Shown piece after piece: positions 22,707 through 34,649 of a DNA stretch of 64,000 nt. How positions within the stretch are numbered: the stretch's first letter is position 1; each line of letters begins with the position of its first letter. Position numbers and translations under genes: made by a program. Source of the stretch: Hippasteria phrygiana (Eukaryota; Echinodermata; Asteroidea; Valvatida; Goniasteridae); the NCBI GenBank assembly GCA_037893225.1, contig JAZGUH010000261.1:310001-374000 (forward strand), written 5' to 3'. The notes below the pieces were generated by a model, which did no database searches, was not told where the DNA came from, and saw only the letters and a program-made list of their open reading frames with translations.

Positions 22707-25049
22707 TCGCCAGCTTCAGAGCGTTAGAACTCGTGGAGAAAATTCAAACCTCGCAACAAATTTCTTCCCGTGAACTCTGTGTGCGTTCTCCCGTTTACTG
22801 CATTGTGACTGCTTAACGTTTGCCACATTTTGCAGATGAACGCCCCTCCTTTCCCTGTTCATAATTGAATGGGATATTGACCAAATCCAATATGTTTTAC
22901 ACGTATGGGTAGCTTAGATCTAGCGCAACAATTTGAGACCATCGCTAGCTTCAGAACGTTAGAACTCGTGGAGAAAATTCAAACCTCGCAACAAATTTCT
23001 TCCCGTGAACTCTGTGTGCGTTCTCCCGTTTACTGCATTGTGACTGCTTAACATTTGCCAAATTTTCAGATGAACGCCCCTCCTTTCCCTGTTCATAATT
23101 GAATGGGATATTGACCAAATCCAGTATGTTTTACACGTATGGGTAGCTTAGATCTATCGCAACAATTTGAGACCATCGCCAGCTTCACAGCGTTAGAACT
23201 CTTCGAGAAAATTCAAACCTCGCAACAAATTTCTTCCCGTGAACTCTGTGTGCGTTCTCCCGTTTACTGCATTGTGACTGCTTAACGTTTGCCACATTGT
23301 CAGATGAACGCCCCTCCTTTCCCTGTTCATAATTAAATGGGATATTGACCAAATCCAGTAATGTTTACACGTATGGGTAGCTTAGATCTAGCGCAACAAT
23401 TTGAGACCATCGCCAGCTTCAGAGCGTTAGAACTCGTGGAAAAAATGCAAACCTCGCAACAAATTTCTTCCCGTGAACTTTGTGTGCGTTCTCCTGTTTA
23501 CTGCATTGTGACTGCTTAACGTTTGCCAAATTTCCAGATGAACGCCCCTCCTTTCCCTGTTCATAATTGAATGGGATATTGACCAAATCCTGTATGTTTT
23601 ACACGTATGGGTAGCTTAGATCTATCGCAACAATTTGAGACCATCGCCAGCTTCACAGCGTTAGAACTCTTCGAGAAAATTCAAACCTCGCAACAAATTT
23701 CTTTCCGTGAACTCTGTGTGCGTTCTCCCGTTTACTGCATTGTGACTGCTTAACGTTTGCCACATTTCCAGATGAACGCCCCTCCTTTCCCTGTTCATAA
23801 TTGAATGGGATATTGACCAAATCCAGTAATGTTTTACACGTATGGGTAGCTTAGATCTAGCGCAACAATTTGAGACCATCGCCAGCTTCAGAGCGTTAGA
23901 ACTCGTGGAGAAAATTCAAACCTCGCAACAAATTTCTTCCCGTGAACTCTGTGTGCGTTCTCCCGTTTACTGCATTGTGACTGCTTAACGTTTGCCACAT
24001 TTTGCAGATGAACGCCCCTCCTTTCCCTGTTCATAATTGAATGGGATATTGACCAAATCCAATATGTTTTACACGTATGGGTAGCTTAGATCTAGCGCAA
24101 CAATTTGAGACCATCGCTAGCTTCAGAACGTTAGAACTCGTGGAGAAAATTCAAACCTCGCAACAAATTTCTTCCCGTGAACTCTGTGTGCGTTCTCCCG
24201 TTTACTGCATTGTGACTGCTTAACATTTGCCAAATTTTCAGATGAACGCCCCTCCTTTCCCTGTTCATAATTGAATGGGATATTGACCAAATCCAGTATG
24301 TTTTACACGTATGGGTAGCTTAGATCTATCGCAACAATTTGAGACCATCGCCAGCTTCACAGCGTTAGAACTCTTCGAGAAAATTCAAACCTCGCAACAA
24401 ATTTCTTCCCGTGAACTCTGTGTGCGTTCTCCCGTTTACTGCATTGTGACTGCTTAACGTTTGCCACATTGTCAGATGAACGCCCCTCCTTTCCCTGTTC
24501 ATAATTAAATGGGATATTGACCAAATCCAGTAATGTTTACACGTATGGGTAGCTTAGATCTAGCGCAACAATTTGAGACCATCGCCAGCTTCAGAGCGTT
24601 AGAACTCGTGGAAAAAATGCAAACCTCGCAACAAATTTCTTCCCGTGAACTTTGTGTGCGTTCTCCTGTTTACTGCATTGTGACTGCTTAACGTTTGCCA
24701 AATTTTCAGATGAACGCCCCTCCTTTCCCTGTTCATAATTGAATGGGATATTGACCAAATCCAGTATGTTTTACACGTATGGGTAGCTTAGATCTAGCGC
24801 AACAATTTGAGACCATCGCCAGCTTCACAGCGTTAGAACTCGTGGAGAAAATTCAAACCTCGCAACAAATTTCTTCCCGTGAACTCTGTGTGCGTTCTCC
24901 TGTTTACTGCATTGTGACTGCTTAACGTTTGCCAAATTTCCAGATGAACGCCCCTCCTTTCCCTGTTCATAATTGAATGGGATATTGACCAAATCCAGTA
25001 TGTTTTACACGTATGGGTAGCTTAGATCTAGCGCAACAATTTGAGACCA
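22707..25049 (+). repeat. Two 5-monomer blocks (1,172 and 1,171 bp)
   Basis: Block 1: R-like 22707, S' 22942, AA 23176, Q 23410, Y 23644. Block 2: R-like 23879, S' 24114, AA 24348, Q 24582, W-like 24816. Both R-like monomers have cagagcg rather than the cacagcg of true R, so block 2 starts with a copy of the same chimera as block 1. Q at 23410 has the 3' half of X (tttccag, tcctgtatg, atctatcgc), whereas Q at 24582 does not. Confidence 0.85.
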
Positions 25050-25986
25050 TCGCCAGCTTCACAGCGTTAGAACTCGTGGAGAAAATTCAAACCTCGCAAC
25101 AAATTTCTTCCCGTGAACTCTGTGTGCGTTCTCCCGTTTACTGCATTGTGACTGCTTAACGTTTGCCACATTTTGCAGATGAACGCCCCTCCTTTCCCTG
25201 TTCATAATTGAATGGGATATTGACCAAATCCAATATGTTTTACACGTATGGGTAGCTTAGATCTAGCGCAACAATTTGAGACCATCGCTAGCTTCAGAAC
25301 GTTAGAACTCGTGGAGAAAATTCAAACCTCGCAACAAATTTCTTCCCGTGAACTCTGTGTGCGTTCTCCCGTTTACTGCATTGTGACTGCTTAACATTTG
25401 CCAAATTTTCAGATGAACGCCCCTCCTTTCCCTGTTCATAATTGAATGGGATATTGACCAAATCCAGTATGTTTTACACGTATGGGTAGCTTAGATCTAT
25501 CGCAACAATTTGAGACCATCGCCAGCTTCACAGCGTTAGAACTCTTCGAGAAAATTCAAACCTCGCAACAAATTTCTTCCCGTGAACTCTGTGTGCGTTC
25601 TCCCGTTTACTGCATTGTGACTGCTTAACGTTTGCCACATTGTCAGATGAACGCCCCTCCTTTCCCTGTTCATAATTAAATGGGATATTGACCAAATCCA
25701 GTAATGTTTACACGTATGGGTAGCTTAGATCTAGCGCAACAATTTGAGACCATCGCCAGCTTCAGAGCGTTAGAACTCGTGGAAAAAATGCAAACCTCGC
25801 AACAAATTTCTTCCCGTGAACTTTGTGTGCGTTCTCCTGTTTACTGCATTGTGACTGCTTAACGTTTGCCAAATTTTCAGATGAACGCCCCTCCTTTCCC
25901 TGTTCATAATTGAATGGGATATTGACCAAATCCAGTATGTTTTACACGTATGGGTAGCTTAGATCTAGCGCAACAATTTGAGACCA
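25050..25986 (+). repeat. 4-monomer block R-S'-AA-Q (937 bp)
   Basis: R 25050 (235 bp, ccacattttgcag, caatatg), S' 25285, AA 25519, Q 25753 (cgtggaaaaaatgc, aaattttcag). It shares the R-S-AA-Q core with the two preceding 5-mers but lacks their fifth monomer. Confidence 0.83.
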
Positions 25987-27625
25987 TCGCCAGCTTCACA
26001 GCGTTAGAACTGGTGGAGAAAATTCAAACCTCGCAACAAATTTCTTCCCGTGAACTCTGTGTGCGTTCTCCCGTTTACTGCATTGTGACTGCTTAACGTT
26101 TGCCACATTTTGCAGATGAACGCCCCTCCTTTCCCTGTTCATAATTGAATGGGATATTGACCAAATCCAATATGTTTTACACGTATGGGTAGCTTAGATC
26201 TAGCGCAACAATTTGAGACCATCGCTAGCTTCAGAACGTTAGAACTCTTCGAGAAAATTCAAACCTCGCAACAAATTTCTTCCCGTGACCTCTGTGTGCG
26301 TTCTCCCGTTTACTGCATTGTGACTGCTTAACATTTGCCAAATTTTCAGATGAACGCCCCTCCTTTCCCTGTTCATAATTGAATGGGATATTGACCAAAT
26401 CCAGTATGTTTTACACGTATGGGTAGCTTAGATCTATCGCAACAATTTGAGACCATCGCCAGCTTCACAGCGTTAGAACTCTTCGAGAAAATTCAAACCT
26501 CGCAACAAATTTCTTCCCGTGAACTCTGTGTGCGTTCTCCCGTTTACTGCATTGTGACTGCTTAACGTTTGCCAAATTTTCAGATGAACGCCCCTCCTTT
26601 CCCTGTTCATAATTGAATGGGATATTGACCAAATCCAGTATGTTTTACACGTATGGGTAGCTTAGATCTAGCGCAACAATTTGAGACCATCGCCAGCTTC
26701 AGAGCGTTAGAACTCGTGGAGAAAATTCAAACCTCGCAACAAATTTCTTCCCGTGAACTCTTTGTGCGTTCTCCCATTTACTGCATTGTGACTGCTTAAC
26801 GTTTGCCAAATTTTCAGATGAACGCCCCTCCTTTCCCTGTTCATAATTGAATGGGATATTGACCAAATCCAATATGTTTTACACGTATGGGTAGCTTAGA
26901 TCTAGCGCAACAATTTGAGACCATCGCTAGCTTCAGAACGTTAGAACTCTTCGAGAAAATTCAAACCTCGCAACAAATTTCTTCCCGTGACCTCTGTGTG
27001 CGTTCTCCCGTTTACTGCATTGTGACTGCTTAACATTTGCCAAATTTTCAGATGAACGCCCCTCCTTTCCCTGTTCATAATTGAATGGGATATTGACCAA
27101 ATCCAGTATGTTTTACACGTATGGGTAGCTTAGATCTATCGCAACAATTTGAGACCATCGCCAGCTTCACAGCGTTAGAACTCTTCGAGAAAATTCAAAC
27201 CTCGCAACAAATTTCTTCCCGTGAACTCTGTGTGCGTTCTCCCGTTTACTGCATTGTGACTGCTTAACGTTTGCCACATTGTCAGATGAACGCCCCTCCT
27301 TTCCCTGTTCATAATTAAATGGGATATTGACCAAATCCAGTAATGTTTACACGTATGGGTAGCTTAGATCTAGCGCAACAATTTGAGACCATCGCCAGCT
27401 TCAGAGCGTTAGAACTCGTGGAAAAAATGCAAACCTCGCAACAAATTTCTTCCCGTGAACTTTGTGTGCGTTCTCCTGTTTACTGCATTGTGACTGCTTA
27501 ACGTTTGCCAAATTTTCAGATGAACGCCCCTCCTTTCCCTGTTCATAATTGAATGGGATATTGACCAAATCCAGTATGTTTTACACGTATGGGTAGCTTA
27601 GATCTAGCGCAACAATTTGAGACCA
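25987..27625 (+). repeat. 7-monomer block (1,639 bp)
   Basis: R 25987 (ctggtgg), S'' 26222 (cttcg, gtgacctct), L' 26456 (cttcg, aaattttcag), U/R chimera 26690, S'' 26924, AA 27158, Q 27392. Its first five monomers recur at +1,639 bp. Four of the seven monomers hold the three-unit TTC/GAA/TTC motif. Confidence 0.83.
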
Positions 27626-29264
27626 TCGCCAGCTTCACAGCGTTAGAACTGGTGGAGAAAATTCAAACCTCGCAACAAATTTCTTCCCGTGAACTCTGTG
27701 TGCGTTCTCCCGTTTACTGCATTGTGACTGCTTAACGTTTGCCACATTTTGCAGATGAACGCCCCTCCTTTCCCTGTTCATAATTGAATGGGATATTGAC
27801 CAAATCCAATATGTTTTACACGTATGGGTAGCTTAGATCTAGCGCAACAATTTGAGACCATCGCTAGCTTCAGAACGTTAGAACTCTTCGAGAAAATTCA
27901 AACCTCGCAACAAATTTCTTCCCGTGACCTCTGTGTGCGTTCTCCCGTTTACTGCATTGTGACTGCTTAACATTTGCCAAATTTTCAGATGAACGCCCCT
28001 CCTTTCCCTGTTCATAATTGAATGGGATATTGACCAAATCCAGTATGTTTTACACGTATGGGTAGCTTAGATCTATCGCAACAATTTGAGACCATCGCCA
28101 GCTTCACAGCGTTAGAACTCTTCGAGAAAATTCAAACCTCGCAACAAATTTCTTCCCGTGAACTCTGTGTGCGTTCTCCCGTTTACTGCATTGTGACTGC
28201 TTAACGTTTGCCAAATTTTCAGATGAACGCCCCTCCTTTCCCTGTTCATAATTGAATGGGATATTGACCAAATCCAGTATGTTTTACACGTATGGGTAGC
28301 TTAGATCTAGCGCAACAATTTGAGACCATCGCCAGCTTCAGAGCGTTAGAACTCGTGGAGAAAATTCAAACCTCGCAACAAATTTCTTCCCGTGAACTCT
28401 TTGTGCGTTCTCCCATTTACTGCATTGTGACTGCTTAACGTTTGCCAAATTTTCAGATGAACGCCCCTCCTTTCCCTGTTCATAATTGAATGGGATATTG
28501 ACCAAATCCAATATGTTTTACACGTATGGGTAGCTTAGATCTAGCGCAACAATTTGAGACCATCGCTAGCTTCAGAACGTTAGAACTCTTCGAGAAAATT
28601 CAAACCTCGCAACAAATTTCTTCCCGTGACCTCTGTGTGCGTTCTCCCGTTTACTGCATTGTGACTGCTTAACATTTGCCAAATTTTCAGATGAACGCCC
28701 CTCCTTTCCCTGTTCATAATTGAATGGGATATTGACCAAATCCAGTATGTTTTACACGTATGGGTAGCTTAGATCTATCGCAACAATTTGAGACCATCGC
28801 CAGCTTCACAGCGTTAGAACTCTTCGAGAAAATTCAAACCTCGCAACAAATTTCTTCCCGTGAACTCTGTGTGCGTTCTCCCGTTTACTGCATTGTGACT
28901 GCTTAACGTTTGCCAAATTTTCAGATGAACGCCCCTCCTTTCCCTGTTCATAATTGAATGGGATATTGACCAAATCCAGTATGTTTTACACGTATGGGTA
29001 GCTTAGATCTAGCGCAACAATTTGAGACCATCGCCAGCTTCAGAGCGTTAGAACTCGTGGAGAAAATTCAAACCTCGCAACAAATTTCTTCCCGTGAACT
29101 CTTTGTGCGTTCTCCCATTTACTGCATTGTGACTGCTTAACGTTTGCCAAATTTTCAGATGAACGCCCCTCCTTTCCCTGTTCATAATTGAATGGGATAT
29201 TGACCAAATCCAGTATGTTTTACACGTATGGGTAGCTTAGATCTAGCGCAACAATTTGAGACCA
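27626..29264 (+). repeat. 7-monomer block containing a 3-mer duplication (1,639 bp)
   Basis: R 27626 (ctggtgg), S'' 27861, L' 28095, U/R chimera 28329, S'' 28563, L' 28797, U 29031. The S''-L'-U trimer occurs twice in tandem (period 702 bp). The first U ends ccaatatg, the second ccagtatg, so the first is chimeric and the second is a normal U that leads into V. Confidence 0.83.
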
Positions 29265-30903
29265 TCGCCAGCTTCAGAGCCTTAGAACTCGTGGAGAAAA
29301 TTCAAACCTCGCAACAAATTTCTTCCCGTGAACTCTTTGTGCGTTCTCCCGTTTACTGCATTGTGGCTGCTTAACGTTTGCCAAATGTTCGGATGAACGC
29401 CCCTCCTTTCCATGTTCAAAATTGAATGGGATATTGACCAAATCCAGTAATTTTTACACGTAGGGGTAGCTTAGATCTAGCGCAACAATTTGAGACCATC
29501 GCCAGCTTCAGAGCGTTAGAACTCGTGGAGAAAATTCAAACCTCGCAACAAATTTCTTCCCGTGAACTCTGGGTGCGTTCTCCTGTTTACTGCATTGTGA
29601 CTGCTTAACGTTTGCCAAATTTCCAGATGAACGCCCCTCCTTTCCCTGTTCATAATTGAATGGGATATTGACCAAATCCAGTATGTTTTACACGTATGGG
29701 TAGCTTAGATCTATCGCAACAATTTGAGACCATCGCCAGCTTCAGAGCGTTAGAACTCTTCGAGAAAATTCAAACCTCGCAACAAATTTCTTCCCGTGAA
29801 CTCTGTGTGCGTTCTCCCGTTTACTGCATTGTGACTGCTTAACGTTTGCCACATTGTCAGATGAACGCCCCTCCTTTCCCTGTTCATAATTAAATGGGAT
29901 ATTGACCAAATCCAGTAATGTTTACACATATGGGTAGCTTAGATCTAGCGCAACAATTTGAGACCATCGCCAGCTTCAGAGCGTTAGAACTCGTGGAGAA
30001 AATTCAAACCTCGCAACAAATTTCTTCCCGTGAACTCTGTGTGCGTTCTCCTGTTTACTGCATTGTGACTGCTTAACGTTTGCCAAATTTCCAGATGAAC
30101 GCCCCTCCTTTCCCTGTTCATAATTGAATGGGATATTGACCAAATCCAGTATGTTTTACACGTATGGGTAGCTTAGATCTAGCGCAACAATTTGAGACCA
30201 TCGCCAGCTTCACAGCGTTAGAACTCGTGGAGAAAATTCAAACCTCGCAACAAATTTCTTCCCGTGAACTCTGTGTGCGTTCTCCCGTTTACTGCATTGT
30301 GACTGCTTAACGTTTGCCACATTTTGCAGATGAACGCCCCTCCTTTCCCTGTTCATAATTGAATGGGATATTGACCAAATCCAATATGTTTTACACGTAT
30401 GGGTAGCTTAGATCTAGCGCAACAATTTGAGACCATCGCTAGCTTCAGAACGTTAGAACTCGTGGAGAAAATTCAAACCTCGCAACAAATTTCTTCCCGT
30501 GAACTCTGTGTGCGTTCTCCCGTTTACTGCATTGTGACTGCTTAACGTTTGCCAAATTTTCAGATGAACGCCCCTCCTTTCCCTGTTCATAATTGAATGG
30601 GATATTGACCAAATCCAGTATGTTTTACACGTATGGGTAGCTTAGATCTAGCGCAACAATTTGAGACCATCGCCAGCTTCAGAGCGTTAGAACTCGTTGG
30701 GAAAATTCAAACCTCGCAACAAATTTCTTCCCGTGAACTATTTGTGCGTTCTCCCATTTACTGCATTGTGACTGCTTAACGTTTGCCAAATTTTCAGATG
30801 AACGCCCCTCCTTTCCCTGTTCATAATTGAATGGGATATTGACCAAATCCAGTATGTTTTACACGTATGGGTAGCTTAGATCTAGCGCAACAATTTGAGA
30901 CCA
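29265..30903 (+). repeat. 7-monomer block V-W-AA'-W-R-S'-U' (1,639 bp)
   Basis: V 29265 (gagcc, gtggctg, aaatgttcgg, cgtaggggtag), W 29499 (private gggtgcg), AA' 29733 (cagagcg, cttcg, attgtcag, acacatatgg), W 29967, R 30201, S' 30436 (aacgttt, not aacattt), U' 30670 (private cgttggg and aactatttg). The V to V distance to the next block is 1,639 bp. Confidence 0.83.
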
Positions 30904-32542
30904 TCGCCAGCTTCAGAGCCTTAGAACTCGTGGAGAAAATTCAAACCTCGCAACAAATTTCTTCCCGTGAACTCTTTGTGCGTTCTCCCGTTTACTGCAT
31001 TGTGGCTGCTTAACGTTTGCCAAATGTTCGGATGAACGCCCCTCCTTTCCATGTTCAAAATTGAATGGGATATTGACCAAATCCAGTAATTTTTACACGT
31101 AGGGGTAGCTTAGATCTAGCGCAACAATTTGAGACCATCGCCAGCTTCAGAGCGTTAGAACTCGTGGAGAAAATTCAAACCTCGCAACAAATTTCTTCCC
31201 GTGAACTTTGTGTGCGTTCTCCTGTTTACTGCATTGTGACTGCTTAACGTTTGCCAAATTTCCAGATGAACGCCCCTCCTTTCCCTGTTCATAATTGAAT
31301 GGGATATTGACCAAATCCAGTATGTTTTACACGTATGGGTAGCTTAGATCTATCGCAACAATTTGAGACCATCGCCAGCTTCAGAGCGTTAGAACTCTTC
31401 GAGAAAATTCAAACCTCGCAAGAAATTTCTTCTTGTGAACTCTGTGTGCGTTCTCCCGTTTACTGCATTGTGACTGCTTAACGTTTGCCACATTGTCAGA
31501 TGAACGCCCCTCCTTTCCCTGTTCATAATTAAATGGGATATTGACCAAATCCAGTAATGTTTACACATATGGGTAGCTTAGATCTAGCGCAACAATTTGA
31601 GACCATCGCCAGCTTCAGAGCGTTAGAACTCGTGGAGAAAATTCAAACCTCGCAACAAATTTCTTCCCGTGAACTCTGTGTGCGTTCTCCTGTTTACTGC
31701 ATTGTGACTGCTTAACGTTTGCCAAATTTCCAGATGAACGCCCCTCCTTTCCCTGTTCATAATTGAATGGGATATTGACCAAATCCAGTATGTTTTACAC
31801 GTATGGGTAGCTTAGATCTAGCGCAACAATTTGAGACCATCGCCAGCTTCACAGCGTTAGAACTCGTGGAGAAAATTCAAACCTCGCAACAAATTTCTTC
31901 CCGTGAACTCTGTGTGCGTTCTCCCGTTTACTGCATTGTGACTGCTTAACGTTTGCCACATTTTGCAGATGAACGCCCCTCCTTTCCCTGTTCATAATTG
32001 AATGGGATATTGACCAAATCCAATATGTTTTACACGTATGGGTAGCTTAGATCTAGCGCAACAATTTGAGACCATCGCTAGCTTCAGAACGTTAGAACTC
32101 GTGGAGAAAATTCAAACCTCGCAACAAATTTCTTCCCGTGAACTCTGTGTGCGTTCTCCCGTTTACTGCATTGTGACTGCTTAACATTTGCCAAATTTTC
32201 AGATGAACGCCCCTCCTTTCCCTGTTCATAATTGAATGGGATATTGACCAAATCCAGTATGTTTTACACGTATGGGTAGCTTAGATCTATCGCAACAATT
32301 TGAGACCATCGCCAGCTTCACAGCGTTAGAACTCTTCGAGAAAATTCAAACCTCGCAACAAATTTCTTCCCGTGAACTCTGTGTGCGTTCTCCCGTTTAC
32401 TGCATTGTGACTGCTTAACGTTTGCCACATTGTCAGATGAACGCCCCTCCTTTCCCTGTTCATAATTAAATGGGATATTGACCAAATCCAGTAATGTTTA
32501 CACGTATGGGTAGCTTAGATCTAGCGCAACAATTTGAGACCA
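30904..32542 (+). repeat. 7-monomer block V-W'-AA'-W-R-S'-AA (1,639 bp)
   Basis: V 30904, W' 31138 (actttgtg), AA' 31372 (acacatatgg; caagaaattt and ttcttgtg), W 31606, R 31840, S' 32075 (aacattt), AA 32309. It is parallel to the previous block for six monomers, then ends in AA where that one has U'. Confidence 0.83.
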
Positions 32543-33479
32543 TCGCCAGCTTCAGAGCGTTAGAACTCGTGGAAAAAATGCAAACCTCGCAACAAATTTC
32601 TTCCCGTGAACTTTGTGTGCGTTCTCCTGTTTACTGCATTGTGACTGCTTAACGTTTGCCAAATTTTCAGATGAACGCCCCTCCTTTCCCTGTTCATAAT
32701 TGAATGGGATATTGACCAAATCCAGTATGTTTTACACGTATGGGTAGCTTAGATCTAGCGCAACAATTTGAGACCATCGCCAGCTTCACAGCGTTAGAAC
32801 TGGTGGAGAAAATTCAAACCTCGCAACAAATTTCTTCCCGTGAACTCTGTGTGCGTTCTCCCGTTTACTGCATTGTGACTGCTTAACGTTTGCCACATTT
32901 TGCAGATGAACGCCCCTCCTTTCCCTGTTCATAATTGAATGGGATATTGACCAAATCCAATATGTTTTACACGTATGGGTAGCTTAGATCTAGCGCAACA
33001 ATTTGAGACCATCGCTAGCTTCAGAACGTTAGAACTCTTCGAGAAAATTCAAACCTCGCAACAAATTTCTTCCCGTGACCTCTGTGTGCGTTCTCCCGTT
33101 TACTGCATTGTGACTGCTTAACATTTGCCAAATGTTCAGATGAACGCCCCTCCTTTCCCTGTTCATAATTGAATGGGATATTGACCAAATCCAGTATGTT
33201 TTACACGTATGGGTAGCTTAGATCTATCGCAACAATTTGAGACCATCGCCAGCTTCACAGCGTTAGAACTCTTCGAGAAAATTCAAACCTCGCAACAAAT
33301 TTCTTCCCGTGAACTCTGTGTGCGTTCTCCCGTTTACTGCATTGTGACTGCTTAACGTTTGCCAAATTTTCAGATGAACGCCCCTCCTTTCCCTGTTCAT
33401 AATTGAATGGGATATTGACCAAATCCAGTATGTTTTACACGTATGGGTAGCTTAGATCTAGCGCAACAATTTGAGACCA
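32543..33479 (+). repeat. Q-R-S''-L' block at the right edge of domain II
   Basis: Q 32543 (cgtggaaaaaatgc), R 32777 (ctggtgg, 235 bp), S'' 33012 (aaatgttcag in place of aaattttcag), L' 33246. Monomers S'' and L' reappear at 34885 and 35119, each time followed by a ctagtgg/catttcgctg monomer, so the domain edge itself has been duplicated. Confidence 0.85.
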
Positions 33480-34649
33480 TCGCCAGCTTCAGAGCGTTAG
33501 AACTAGTGGAGAAAATTCAAACCTCGCAACAAATTTCTTCCCGTGAACTCTGTGTGCGTTCTCCCGTTTACTGCATTGTGACTGCTTAACGTTTGCCAAA
33601 TTTTCAGATGAACGCCCCTCATTTCGCTGTTCATAATTGAATGGGATATTGACCAAATCCAGTAATGTTTACACGTATGGGTAGCTTAGATCTAGCGCAA
33701 CAATTTGAGACAATCGCCAGCTTCAGAGCGTTAGAACTCGTGGAGAAAATTCAAACCTCGCAACAAATTTCTTCCCGTGAACTCTGTGTGCGTTCTCCCG
33801 TTTACTGCATTGTGACTGCTTAACGTTTGCCAAATTTTCAGATGAACGCCCCTCCTTTCCCTGTTCAAAATTGAATGGGATATTGACCAAATCCAGTAAT
33901 GTTTACACGTATGGGTAGCTTAGATCTAGCGCAACAATTTGAGACCATCGCCAGCTTCAGAGCGTTAGAACTCGTGGAGAAAATTCAAACCTCGCAACAA
34001 ATTTCTTCCCGTGAACTCTGTGTGCGTTCTCCCGATTACTGCATTGTGACTGCTTAACGTTTGCCAAATGTTCAGATGAACGCCCCTCCTTTCCCTGTTC
34101 ATAATTGAATGGGATATTGACCAAATCAAGTAATTTTTACACGTATATGTAGCTTAGATCTAGCGCAACAATTTGAGACCATCGCCAGCTTCACAGCGTT
34201 AGAACTCGTGGAGAAAATTCAAACCTCGCAACAAATTTCTTCCCGTGAACTCTGTGTGCGTTCTCCCGTTTACTGCATTGTGACTGCTTAACGTTTGCCA
34301 AATTTTCAGATGAACGCCCCTCCTTTCCCTGTTCATAATTGAATGGGATATTAACCAAATCCAGTAATTTTTACACGTATGGGTAGCTTAGATATAGCGC
34401 AACAATTTGAGACCATCGCCAGCTTCACAGCGTTAGAACTCTTCGAGAAAATGCAAACCTCGCAACAAATTTCTTCCCGTGAACTCTGTGTGCGTTCTCC
34501 CGATTACTGCATTGTGACTGCTTAACGTTTGCCAAATGTTCAGATGAACGCCCCTCCTTTCCCTGTTCATAATTGAATGGGATATTGACCAAATCAAGTA
34601 ATTTTTACACGTATATGTAGCTTAGATCTAGCGCAACAATTTCAGACCA
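33480..34649 (+). repeat. First five domain III monomers
   Basis: 33480 (ctagtgg, catttcgctg, gtaatgttt), 33714 (preceded by gacaatc; ttcaaaatt), 33948 (cccgatt, aaatgttcag, caagtaattttt, tatatgtag), 34182 (cacagcg, attaacc, agatatag), 34416 (cttcg with aaaatgc, cccgatt, ends atttcagacc). The same five types recur from 35353, with one additional monomer at 35821. Confidence 0.85.

Larger units (their letters stand above)
22707..33479 (+). repeat. Domain II: short-block reshuffled satellite
   Basis: Forty-six monomers drawn mainly from R, S, AA, Q, U, V and W types, arranged in short blocks instead of one long unit. Characteristic local variants are ctggtgg (R at 25987, 27626, 32777), the S type with cttcg plus gtgacctct (26222, 26924, 27861, 28563, 33012), and acacatatgg (29733, 31372). 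Cassette subtypes C to J of domain I are absent. Domain III markers are absent until 33480. Confidence 0.85.
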
